Shown in pieces: positions 50,987-64,000 of a DNA stretch of 64,000 nucleotides (positions are counted from its first letter, which is position 1; each line of letters starts with the position of its first letter). The position numbers were made by a program, and so were the translations under genes. The DNA lies in assembly GCA_943735955.1 (NCBI GenBank), contig OX030959.1, positions 116,001-180,000 on the forward strand, read 5' to 3'. This stretch comes from Piscicola geometra. Lineage: Eukaryota > Annelida > Clitellata > Hirudinida > Piscicolidae. The notes under the pieces are model-generated. The model was not told the origin of the DNA. It did not search any database and saw only the letters and a program-made list of their open reading frames with translations.

Positions 50987-51799
50987 TCATTCCCGATTTT
51001 TGCTATCTAAATTGACTGTTACAGGTCCATCATTCACCAACTCTACGTCCATCATTGCACCAAACCTGCCCTCTGTCGTTATGAAAGCGAATGATAGAAT
51101 GTTAGAAACATATAGAACAAGTAAAACTTTATTTCTTCAGTTCAATCAATCAAGGCATTTGAAGCAATTAGCAATTCTACCTTTAATTGCCTCAGCCTTG
51201 TAGTTGCTGATGAGTTGTTCAAGACATTGTTTGTAAACCTTCTCTGATTGCTCAGCTACCATGGACTGACGGAAATCCATCTTGTTGCCTTTGAGAACTC
51301 CATATAGAGTAAACTGTAGAGATCGTAGATAATTCTTTATGAAAAAGATTAACTTAGAAAATGATGGTTATCCTTGCACTATGAAAGATTATATTTAATC
51401 CTAACTCACTTGACTGACACACAAAATCTCCAAACCAGCATCCTTCACTCCACACTCCCACTTCTTTCCTCCTTCTCCTTCAAACACACGAACATTTAAG
51501 ATTTTACGAACTCTGAAAATAATTTTGATTGATTGTTCATAAATGAATATGTCTGTCAACATCATACATGTATTCAAGGTCCTTGTCAGTATCATCTCTA
51601 CTGATGCCCAGCAGCACACACAGTCCCCTGCCAATGCTGCTGACTAGCTCGTTATCCACTTTAACATGAAAAATTATTAAATTAATTTACAATATTGATT
51701 ATAAATCATATTATATAATTATTTAAGGTTTGAACTTTTAAAACCTTTTGTCTCACCTGTTACGCTTGCTTTTTTTACTCTTTGTATTACAGCTCTCAT
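50987..51799 (-). CDS. DTD1: D-aminoacyl-tRNA deacylase (DTD1)
   Basis: Cytosolic proofreading enzyme that hydrolyses D-amino acids, and glycine on tRNA-Ala, from mischarged tRNA. Five exons: 51799-51757, 51658-51568, 51512-51410, 51313-51181, 51072-50987. They join in phase to 151 residues, the usual length of the core enzyme without the C-terminal tail of the vertebrate form. Signatures: [15 protein letters not shown] at the start, [39 protein letters not shown] (the SQFTL active-site motif) and [18 protein letters not shown] (the cross-subunit Gly-cisPro motif, GPVT). The residue joining exons 2 and 3 reads Ile where most homologues have Met. It lies 117 bases downstream of the preceding small gene. 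Confidence 0.95.
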
Positions 51800-51916
51800 A
51801 ACTATCTTTATATAATATTGAATGCCACCTTTTGGAAAATATAAATCATAATTTTTAGTAAAATGATTTTACTATAAAAAGAATGACATTAGCAGCTGGT
51901 TATGATGAATGAATTA

Positions 51917-52277
51917 TTATGAATGATTAGCTGGATCATTTTTTAAAGTGCATAATTTTTGTGCAAGGTGACAAATCGCAAGTAACACTATTGAAAATGT
52001 TACATATTTTTCACCACCTAGAAGTTCTGTTGCAAGTCTACCAGGATTGAGAAGTTTTTTGATGAAATGCAAATTTAAAAATGAGGGATACCTTTTAAAC
52101 CATTTCTGTAGCGCAAAAAAATAAAATAAGATTAAAAAGTTTAATTCCAATAAATTTGGTTAAAAGCGTTACAATTTTTATCGCGTTGAAATTCTCAACT
52201 TTTTTCCATCGTGCTATTCACAATATCAAAATACAGGGAACACTCACCCGACATACGTCTTCATTTGATACACTCAT
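51917..52277 (-). CDS. Small single-pass membrane protein, unknown family
   Basis: Two exons, 52277-52248 and 52105-51917, join in phase at a GTGAGT donor and a CTACAG acceptor to give 72 residues. The N-terminus is MSVSNEDVCR, followed by KWFKRYPSFLNLHFIKKLL. One hydrophobic segment, YVTFSIVLLAICHLA, could span a membrane, and the C-terminus is short and polar. Positive charge before the helix suggests a cytosolic or matrix N-terminus. I do not recognise the family. An excellent acceptor (CTTGTTCTTTTCCAG) ends at 52321, 43 bases before the ATG. The stop lies 117 bases before the DTD1 ATG, with another acceptor in between. Confidence 0.6.
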
Positions 52278-52641
52278 TCATCATCATCATCATCATCATC
52301 ATCATACGATGATAAATCGTCTGGAAAAGAACAAGTGTTAAGACTCAACAAGGTTTTCTTCAATGATCGACTCAAAAACAATTGCAAGTATTTTGAAATA
52401 AAAATGAACTAATGCACGCGTGAATCAATTCTGGCAACTATTTGAAAGAAAAAGTTATAAAAATGAACTAAAAACACATGAAATGTCATCTCTAAGGACA
52501 CAAAATACATGACAAGATTGAGACTAAGTGTTCTATTGCAACAAACCAAGAGCAGGCAGACAAGGCAAGCAATTGAGACTAACTGATGAGTGTAGAAAGC
52601 ACAAAGACGCGAGAATGAATGGCACGGAATGGAGTTCTGGC

Positions 52642-55206
<2,565 letters not shown>

Positions 55207-55802
55207 GTCCTCGCTACAGCTTTGAAGCACTGAATATTTAAGGTTCCCGAGCCTTGGAATGAGTAATAGTCAAGCTTGACTGCAGCGATGTATCACAAAG
55301 TCTTTGTGACAAAGATGTAGATATAGATTCTACACTGTGGAAAGATAACCATTACTCACTAAAAAATTTAATCACTAAAGAAACAGATTAGATTATGAAA
55401 TATTTGAAAATTTAACTTATAAAATCAAACTACAAATTTTTGTAAGGGTTTCAATTCATTTTTCTCCAAAAACATCAAACAAATTTAATTTTTTTTTAAA
55501 CTATTTTTTATTGTTTAAATAAAACATTCTCAATTATTATTGAATTAAAACAAAATTAAATTTACGTAAATTATTTATATTTAAAAAATTATTTAAATAG
55601 ATCTTTAAATCATTTTCCCTTTAAATTTCGTAATGTCAATAATACGTTCAGATAATTTCTAAAACACTTGTTTATATTTTTTATTATTATATTGCATAAA
55701 AATCTTATAGTCATGAATCTTAAGTCAAACGATTTGCAATAGCAAGCTACTAAAAGCGACGGCAAAAAATCAAAAATTTTGATTCAAAAATTTTGAATCA
55801 AA
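55207..55802. promoter_or_regulatory. Head-to-head intergenic region, GAS2L and DNMBP
   Basis: A 596-base, strongly AT-rich spacer between two divergent start codons, probably a shared promoter. No clear TATA box, CCAAT box or CpG cluster was picked out. Assignment rests on geometry alone. Confidence 0.45.
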
Positions 55803-58132
55803 ATGAATCGAATTTTTGTGAAGGCAGTCTACAAATACCAAGCAAGATTGCCAGACGAAATTTCTTTGCACATAAATGATGTTTTACAAGTCAAAAACCA
55901 AATAGACGAAAACTGGTATTTTGGACGCTCCTACAGATGTGAAGGCAACTTTCCTGTGGCTTACGTTCTCAAACTACGTCTGCCAAAAGTGAAAGAAGGT
56001 TTCGAATTGTTTGCAGCTTTGAAGAGCTTCCAGGCACAAGAGGATGGAGACCTGGAGTTCAACAAGGGTACATCTCTATTTTTTTGCTATACTTTCTATT
56101 TGAAAGCGTTGTCTGACAGAACATTTAAAGATGCTAATTATACCTTTCATTATATTCTTAGTAAACAATATAATGTAATGATTTATTTTATATGTTTTGT
56201 TTTAGAACAGCCGTTTTTATGTAACTTTTTATACTCAACTGTTTTTCTGTGTAAACATCAACGCTGCTAAATAGCAAGTATAAATGTCAATTTGCAAAAA
56301 AAAGTTATTTTTTAATATTCATTTTTAAAGAATCTTTTAAAAAAGATATAAACAACTCAAACATTCATGGACCACTCATTGCAGGAGATCTGATAATAGG
56401 CACAAGGCAAGTGGATGAAAACTGGTGGAAGGGGCACTTGGAGGACTCGCAAGAAGAAGGAATATTTCCATTGACACACATCTGGAATCTGAAGATAAAC
56501 CAAAAAGTCAATGGCGCTGTTCAGAAGACAGGACCTCCAAAAAAGCTATTTGTCAGTAATGACGATGGTGATGATGATGATTACCTCAATGCAAATGAGG
56601 TGATGGAGGATGGTGTTGGCAAGAAAGATAAAGGCATGGTTAGTACCAAAAGCAGAAAGAAGAGTTCTGTTTGCAGCCACTTGAATGCCAGTGAAGCGAA
56701 CTTAGAGAACATCTACTGCGAGATCGCCGATGAGCCACAGGAAGCAGTAGTCGACTCATTCAAAGATCACAAAGAAGCCAAGGTCAGCAATAAAGCAATA
56801 GTAAATGCAGGCAAGAGCAGTGCAGAGACACACTGGTGCACACAAGAAGCGACCACTTCGCTTGAGTCGGCCCTCAAACCCTACGCCAAGTCGCTCTACC
56901 CGTACGAAGGCACGCAGGCAGACGAGTTGAGTTTCCTTGACAACGAGATCATCTACGTCATCGAACACTACCCTGGTGGCTGGTCGAAGGGGGAGGTGAA
57001 CGGAAAGTGCGGTCTTTTCCAAACGAACTATGTGTCCATCATCGTCGACTGCACACCATCGCTGAGGGAGGTTCAGGAGAGAGAGAAGATGAAGGAGAGG
57101 GGGCAGCTTCAGGAGAGAGAGAAGATGAAGGAGAGGGGGGAGGTTGTGTTTGAAGAGAGTGGAGGAGGAGGTGATTACAACAACGCCAGTGAATTCAACA
57201 ACAACAACAACAACAACGACAACGACAATGACAACACACTTGAGGGTTATTGGGCATTAATTTATTTCATCATAGTCATTTTTTTCAATAAAATAAGACA
57301 AAATATACTAATAATAATTATTTTCAGTAGTATTATTACTTCTAATATAGCTGTCCCAAATATTCGTTTTGCGAGAATATCGGGCCTAACATCTATTCTG
57401 TATTGTTATAATAATAATAATTATTTTTATTGTTTTTATTATTATTATTATTATTATTCGGTATTTCACCAAATACTTTCGGGCGGGCTGAATACAAATA
57501 TTGGTCACGTACACCCGTTTAAATTAAAGTATTTGTAGTTCGCCTAATTATTCTGAAACTTTCATCTCCTTTATGAAACCTATTTGTATTGTTTGAATGC
57601 TTTGTTTTGTTAGTCTTTTTAAAGTTTTAATTCAACATTATTAAGGAATTTTTAAATCTATATAATGCAATGTATAATAACCACCATCAGCATCACCACC
57701 ACAAACATCATCATTATCATCATCTTCCTCATCATCATCATCATCTTCATCAACATCATCATCATCACCATCATCGCCATCATCATCACCATCATCATCA
57801 ACACCACCACCCCAGATGACTCGTGCACCTATGTGGACACGTATGGCAGAGTGCTGTATGACTTCCCAGCCACGCACCCCCATGAGATCAGCCTTAATGT
57901 CATCTCTATTTACTTTTATGTTATTATTTATTAATTATTTATTTGTTAAATTAATAATTTCAAATCAATAATTATAATTTATTTTTAATTAGGTTTCGAT
58001 ATTACAACGTTATACTACCCACCTCTGTTGTTAATATATATATATATTTTCCACCATGACACTGCCACTATTAGGATCATCAGTTGCCGGCCCGGGCGTT
58101 ACACAAAAACTACAATTATTGTTATTATTATT

Positions 58133-58166
<34 letters not shown>

Positions 58167-58485
58167 CCCCCTCTATTCAATCACCCAGGAGGGAGACACG
58201 GTGACGTTGATGCGCAAAGTGAATTCTGATTGGTTCGAGGCTCGCCATGACGACGGAAGGACCGGCTATTGTCCAGCCAATTACATCGAAGTATTCGACG
58301 AGGCCTCCCTTACGATTGGTCAGGTTCCAGAGGGAGGTACTGATAGTAGTTGCAGCGACGTTAGTTACGTTTCAGCTGTTAGCACTTTTGTTGCTGGCGT
58401 TGCAGGGTTGTGTGGAGAAAGCTCCAAGAACGATGCAACAGTCTCCAGCAACGACACTAAGCCTGCAACCACTAGAACTGACACC

Positions 58486-58530
<45 letters not shown>

Positions 58531-60659
58531 GTCCTCAACAACAACATCCCACCAGTCTTACGACTTTCTTTCACTAATCAAAAATTACTGCGTGAATCGA
58601 ATAACAGGAATGACAAGCCACCATCATCATCACCATCATCACCACGCTTGCCATCTTCCCCGTCGAGGACTACAACTCCCGCCATCAAGATGCACTTCCT
58701 GCCTCAACCAGCAGGCAACACGTTGAACTCGAACCAACTCACCAAGTCTCTGGGCACCTTCATACAGGAGAACTCCCACAACGAAATAGCCCTGAGTGGC
58801 CATGCACGCAACACCACTGCCACCAACCTTTGCACCACCACTCGTCCCTCCACCACTTCCAAAATACTCACCAAAACTTTCAATCGACGACAGCCTGTTG
58901 GTGTCGATGATAATGATACTAATACTAATACTACCACTAGTAGTACTCCTTCCTGTACTGCTGCTGCAGCGCGTGTGGACACGAAGAAGAGTTTTTCGGC
59001 TGCAGAGAAGGATTACTTCGTTTCTCAGCTCAACGTCGTCTTCTCAACGAACCGTAACCAACAACAAGAAGAACAACAAGAACAACATAATGAACAAGAA
59101 CAACAACGTGTGTATCTAGATAGTTTGTATTCTAAACCAAACAAAAAACATGAAGCTGAAAACAAAGAACAGCAGCAAAATCGACAGATCAACAAAGCTG
59201 CGAACGACAGACGTTCTTCACTCAAACAACAACTACAACATTTGAAACACTCCATACAACTACATTCTCCTGCCCACAACCCCCCTCCATCCCACTCCAT
59301 CAAACCCATCCCGTCCCGGCCTGCCCCTCAGAGACCAAAGATCCTGAATACAGGTTTTTATTTATCATACATAATTTTTTCAATATATTTTATATACATT
59401 TTCGGGCTCAAACTGGAGAATTCTTTTAGAGAAATGGTGGGGAATTCAAAATGCGCAGCTTTAAGATCGGCTCAAGAACAACAAAGGTAGAAAATGTTAC
59501 TACATTCCCTATACAAAAGGTATATTGTTTGAGGAATCAATTTATGGTATTTGAGAAGCAGAAAAGCACCACTACAGCACAATAGCACAAAACAACAACA
59601 ACATTAACAACAAAAACATCATCATCAACAACAAGTATTCTTATACTACCATTAAAAATTCCAAAGTGTTCTTGACTAAGTAATGACGCTTTATGAATGA
59701 CTCTATCATAGTGTTGGGAGAGAAGTTAAGACTTGAAGTGCTGTGTAGATAAGCAGTCTTCGAAGGCGATAAGTATTGCGCTCCTTGCTGGGCCACATTA
59801 TGCAAAGACAGGCTTAAGGCTAGCGACATCTGCTCATCTAGAACTATATAAGGACTCTGATCGTCAAGTGTTTACTACTTGTGTGTGGTTCGGAATCAGT
59901 ATCGATTCGACTGATAAGAGTAGATAATAATGCTAACGGGTATTTTAATTTGTCTTTTTAATTAATTTCTATTGAGTTATAATAAGTGTAATAGATGAAG
60001 ATGTCTTCGAATGAGATTTGAAGACTTCGACAAGACTACCACAGAGTAATTCATAGTTGCCGAGTCCATCTGCAAGCTATTGCTCCTCATATGATGTTTA
60101 CACTTTGCGAGGCAGTAAGCGATAAGAAAGTCCTCTGCTTCGTTTGTTTAGAGTTGTAGTGCACCTCTCGAATTGAGTTTTGAAAATGGAGAAAAGAAGT
60201 TTCAAAAGTATCTTCTATATGGAGTTGCAGGATAAACTACAAGCCCATGCAGCCGGAGAATTGCAAACAACAGCATTCGCAACCACTAAACATACAACAA
60301 CACCTACAACTACACATACAACAACACCTGCAACTACACATACAACAACACATACAACAACACCTGCAACTACACATACAACAACACCTACAACTACCCA
60401 TGAAAATGTGCAATCATCATGCAACAACAGAGCAAACTCAAACACAAGTACTGGTAGACAGTCAACACTGAAAAATACAAAACACGAACATTTGGAAAAC
60501 ACAAAGTCCACTCCACTCAATCACCACCCTCCCAAAATTCCGGAAAATAAACCCAAAATAACATTTCCACACTCTCCTAAGACCCCTCAATCAACACCTC
60601 ATCAGCCCACACTCACTCCCTCCCACAAACCAAAGCGTGTGGCCCTCACATATCTATCC

Positions 60660-60715
<56 letters not shown>

Positions 60716-60829
60716 CGTCGAAGCAACGTCGCCAACAACAACTACAACTACCGACACAACAAAAGACGCCCCAAAACTACCAACATCATCTCGTAAAATA
60801 AAACCACCACCACCTGCACCACCACCACC

Positions 60830-60878
<49 letters not shown>

Positions 60879-63621
60879 TCACTCAAACCTCCCACCAGAC
60901 AACGCTTGCACACTCCACCACCCTCTCCACCACCCACCCTTCTTTCTCCCAATCCATCCCTTCCATTCACCAATTCAACCAAGAAATTACCCTTCACTGA
61001 TTTCAAAAATCTTTCATCTAGTTTTACATCCCCTCTGGCCTCACTTATCCCCAGTTATTCACCAACTTTTAGTCACTCACCCACTCTCAACCACTCACCA
61101 ACCCTCCACCCACACACCCCCTCACACTCAACCCCTTTCCAGCCATTCCATCCCCCCATCACAGGCCACCAACGACCCACCATCACCGCTCTCAACAACC
61201 CCTCTTCCTCTTCCTCCTCACCACCATCTCCTTTTCCTAAAAGTGAAATCTCAGCGCAAGAGAAAAGACTGAAGGTCATCGACGAAATCATAAAGACCGA
61301 GGAAGATTATCTCGCCTCAATTTCGTTCTGCTTCAAGCTCTTTCGCCATGGAGCTGTCCGTGATGATAATGATGCTGCAGGTGGTGGTGGTGGTGGTGGT
61401 GCTGGCGGCGGCTTTTTTGAAGACAATACTAATGATAAGAATAAAAATAATAGTGATTTGGGTAATGGTGATGATCCTGAAGAATACGTCAATTTTTCAG
61501 AATTCAACATCAACAACAACCACAATAGCAACAATCAAGTCTCACCTACAAGCAACAGCAACAACAACCACAATAGCAACAATCAAGTCTCGCCTACAAG
61601 CAACAGCAACAACAACCACAATAGCAACATTCAAGTCTCGCCTACAAGCAACAGCAACAACAACCACAATAGCAACATTCAAGTCTCACCTACAAGCAAC
61701 AGCAACAACAGCAACAACAGCAACATACCAACAAAAGCACCAGGCGACTTTAACGTTGAGTTGTTGTTTGGCAACATGTCTCAAGTGATCGATCTCTCGC
61801 AACGACTGCTCAACAAACTACGAAGCACTGCACACACTCAAGATGACAATATAGGTTGTGTCCTTGTTGCTTAATTTTTGGTTGTGTTGTTGTTTGTTGT
61901 TGTTCATTTACTTGGTATTTTTGGTTGTTGCTTGTTGTGGTAGATATCGTAGATGTTCTTTCATCTTAAACTCATCCATCAAGCCACCCCCTTCAATCAT
62001 TCATTCAGATAAGAGTTTGTTGATAATGTATGCAACATTCTTCTACGATTAATATTATTTAATTAAATTAATTATGCGCATAAATTATGCAAATTAGGTA
62101 CCTGCTTCATTAGCCTGGAAGCATCCTTGAAAAAGGTTTACGCCTCGTACTGTAGACACCACGAGGTTGTGACGTCACTGATGAACAAGGTAGTGGTAGT
62201 GCTGATGATGATGGTGCTTGTGATGCTGATGATGATCCTGGTGATTATAGTGTTGATGATAATGATGGAGTTTGTAGCTTTATCAACACAACCACAACCA
62301 CCACCACTACCACCACCACCACCAATACCTCCACTACCACCACCACCACCACCGCTACCTCCACCACCACCACCTCTACCACTACTACCACTACCACCAC
62401 CACCACCACTTCTACCTCCACCACCACCACCACCACCACCACCACCACCTCCACCACCACCACCTCTACCACTACTACCACTACCACCACCACCACCACC
62501 ACTTCTACCTCCACCACCACCACCACCACCACCACCACCACCACCTCCACCACCACCACCTCTATCACTACTACCACCACCACCACCACTTCTACCCCCA
62601 CCACCACCACCACCACCACCACCACCACTACCACCACCACCGATATTGCCAGTACAACAGCGACAAAGACATTCGCTTGTACATGGCGGCGATGATGGAG
62701 GTGATGAAGAAGAAGATGATGGTCTTCGACCTGGCCTCGGTGCTGATCAAGCCAGTCCAGAGGATCCTCAAGTACCCACTGCTGCTCTCGGAGTTGCATA
62801 AGGTGGTGGTGGTTGTTGGTGGTTGGTGGTGGTTGTTGGTGGTTGGTGGTTGGTGGTGGTGGTGGTGGTGGTAGTTGGTGGTGGTGGTGGTGGTGGTGGT
62901 AGTTGGTGGTGGTGGTGGTGGTGGTTGGTGGTGGTGGTGGTTGGTGGTGGTTGTGGTGGTGGTGGTTGGTGGTGGTGGTGGTGGTGGTGGTAGTTGTTGG
63001 TGGTTGGTGGTGGTGGTGGTGGTGGTGGAAAGGAGGGAGGGATGAGGAGGTTGTTCAGAGTCATCATCATCGTTCTGATCATTATCATCATCATGAGCAT
63101 CATCATCATCATCAACAGAGTACTCATGATGATAGTGTCGATAAGGCAAGCATCAAGGAAGCCACAAAGGTTGCTCTCAACAAGAACAAAAACAGAAAAA
63201 ACAAATAATAATAATTCTAATTTCATTTGTAATTTATATGATATATTCAATTTCTAAAATGATATACTGACCTAAAATGGCAGGTGATGGTTGAAGTGGC
63301 TTCGTACATAAACGAGTACAAGCGTCTGCAGGACATAAGTGAGTGTGCCCCGTCAATGTCCGTTTATTGAGTGCAAGCCACTACCATCTCTCGCATTTCT
63401 CTCTCTTTTCCACCACATCTCTATCAATCCATCACCCTCTCTCTTTTTCACTCTCTCCTTCAATCTCCTTTCTCTTCACACTCTCTCCCCCCCATCAACC
63501 ACCAGTGAGTCAGTCTGCCGACGACAATGCCTTCTCGGAGAGGTTCAGTCGTCTGAACGTGCAACAGCCCACCAAGAAGAAGATCAAAGGCCTCCAACAC
63601 ATGATGTCGTCTGCAGTGTCT
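55803..63621 (+). CDS. DNMBP: Tuba/DNMBP-like Cdc42 GEF (continues past right edge)
   Basis: Scaffold GEF that links dynamin and actin regulators and activates Cdc42. Exons: 55803-56067, 56385-57245, 57816-57898, 58189-59353, 60178-61854, 62098-62189, 62653-62802, 63284-63338, 63506-63621, all in phase, giving 1488 codons so far. SH3-1: AVYKYQARLPDEISLHINDV, DENWYFGRS. SH3-2: LFAALKSFQAQEDGDLEF, DENWWKGHL, GIFPLTHI. SH3-3: AKSLYPYEGTQADELSFLDN, GGWSKGEVNGKCGLFQTNYV. SH3-4: GRVLYDFPATHPHEISLN, DWFEARHDDGRTGYCPANYI. A Pro/Thr/Asn-rich linker precedes the DH domain: LKVIDEIIKTEEDYLASI, LLFGNMSQVIDLSQRLL, LIKPVQRILKYPLLLSEL and INEYKRLQDI. Four N-terminal SH3 domains before a DH domain identify the Tuba family. 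The rest of DH and the BAR domain are off the window. The acceptor at 60178 is tentative. Confidence 0.92.
57690..57800. repeat. (CAT)n microsatellite in DNMBP intron
   Basis: ATC triplet repeat of about 110 bases just before the acceptor of the exon starting at 57816. A second (CAT)n tract lies at about 58133-58166 before the next exon. Confidence 0.92.
59354..60177 (+). other. DNMBP intron with possible internal promoter
   Basis: No exon was recognised here. A TATATAAGG box lies at 59845-59853, about 340 bases before the first ATG of the next exon (60186). That exon has an in-frame stop (TGA at 60174-60176) just upstream, so it could serve as a first coding exon of a shorter isoform. Confidence 0.3.
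60661..60880 (+). repeat. Coding trinucleotide repeats (poly-Asn, poly-Pro, poly-Thr)
   Basis: (AAC)n near 60661-60714, (CCA)n near 60806-60843 and (ACA)n near 60844-60879 encode Asn, Pro and Thr runs in the DNMBP linker. A similar (ACA)n at about 58484-58530 encodes a Thr run upstream. Confidence 0.92.
61514..61705 (+). repeat. Coding 48-bp tandem repeat, four copies
   Basis: Four near-identical 48-base units encode 16-residue blocks of the form NNNHNSNNQVSPTSNS inside the DNMBP DH-domain insertion. Differences are single substitutions (for example AACAATC/AACATTC), and the frame is kept. Confidence 0.93.
62288..62640. repeat. (CCA)n-rich array before DNMBP exon 7
   Basis: About 350 bases of CCA/CTACCA/CCTCCA triplets ending next to the acceptor at 62652. 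It is the reverse complement in kind of the array after the exon. Confidence 0.95.
62803..63032. repeat. (GGT)n-rich array after DNMBP exon 7
   Basis: About 230 bases of GGT triplets with GTT and GTA interruptions, beginning at the donor GTGGTG of exon 7. Confidence 0.95.
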
Positions 63622-63686
63622 GTGAGTGCTTGTGCTTGATTTCAATCAATGCCTACCTCCATTCTATCTACCACCAACCTTTCACT

Positions 63687-64000
63687 TCACCACCACCTCT
63701 TCACCACCACCACCACCACCTCTTCCACCACCACCACCATCATCTCTTCACCACCACCACCACCACCACCTCTTCCACCACCACCACCATCATCTCTTCA
63801 CCACCACCACCATCATCTCTTCCACCACCTCTTCCACCACCACCACCACCACCACCTCTTCCACCACCACCAACACCACCTCTTCCACCACCACCACCAC
63901 CACCTCTTCCACCACCACCACCACCACCTCTTCCACCACCACCACCACCTCTTCCACCACCACCACCATCATCTCTTCACCACCACCACCACCACCATCA
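63687..64000. repeat. CCACCACCACCTCTT repeat to window edge
   Basis: Irregular units of CCACCA triplets punctuated by CTCTT or ATCATCTCTT, in the DNMBP intron following the exon that ends at 63621. The array runs off the window. Confidence 0.93.

Larger units (their letters stand above)
61266..63621 (+). other. DNMBP: DNMBP DH (RhoGEF) domain exons
   Basis: The Dbl-homology domain runs from EKRLKVIDEIIKTEEDYLAS through TCFISLEASLKKVYASYCRH, LASVLIKPVQRILKYPLLL and ADDNAFSERFSRLNVQQ. Between the first helix (SFCFKLF) and GDFNVELLFGNM lies an extra low-complexity stretch of about 130 residues rich in Gly, Asn and Ser, including a repeated 16-residue block. Homologues have only a short loop there. 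Confidence 0.9.

Noticed and set aside
57246..57538. Extension of the DNMBP exon 2 frame to a stop at 57538
   Set aside because: After 57245 the frame becomes Ile/Tyr-rich AT sequence. A GTTATT donor at 57246 keeps phase with the SH3-4 exon, so the extension is intron.

Overview
This is an animal nuclear genome window. Its genes have many short introns with GT-AG boundaries, AT-rich non-coding DNA, very abundant simple repeats, and proteins found only in metazoans. The single BET gene and the valine in the HCN cyclic-nucleotide pocket (as I recall for the sea-urchin SpIH channel) point to an invertebrate bilaterian. I cannot name the phylum. No bacterial, viral or CRISPR features were seen.

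Layout. 1-13572 (+): an HCN-type hyperpolarisation-activated channel, missing only its far N-terminus. 13949-14373 (+): the N-terminal and central exons of CENP-S/MHF1, a histone-fold centromere and Fanconi protein; its last exons are unresolved. 15602-22302 (-): a complete BET bromodomain gene (BRD2/3/4 type) of 14 exons, with two hAT-type transposons in its introns. 22303-24590: BET upstream DNA with E-boxes and a non-LTR retrotransposon 3' fragment. 24591-50317 (-): a complete ACF1/BAZ1A-like chromatin-remodelling subunit of 27 exons. Its frame can be carried through from start to stop, and more than half of its 25.7 kb span is intronic minisatellite. 50987-51799 (-): D-aminoacyl-tRNA deacylase DTD1. 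51917-52277 (-): a small single-span membrane protein. 52642-55206 (-): a GAS2-like CH-GAR cytoskeletal linker. 55803 to the right edge (+): a Tuba/DNMBP-like Cdc42 GEF with four SH3 domains and most of its DH domain; the BAR domain should lie beyond the edge.

How it fits together. BET and ACF1 are chromatin readers and remodellers, CENP-S is a DNA-binding histone-fold protein, and GAS2L and DNMBP link or regulate actin and microtubules. I see no shared pathway, only neighbours. GAS2L, the membrane protein, DTD1 and ACF1 are co-oriented at close spacing. Several start codons, including that of CENP-S, lie just downstream of strong 3' splice acceptors. That fits either 5'-UTR introns or spliced-leader trans-splicing.

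The long open frames across the tandem arrays (up to 1598 codons) are by-products of stop-free repeats, not genes. Exon boundaries were placed by eye from family similarity, splice consensus and phase continuity, and no alignment or search was run. The ACF1 model totals 5148 nt and the BET model 2631 nt, both exact multiples of three ending in a stop.
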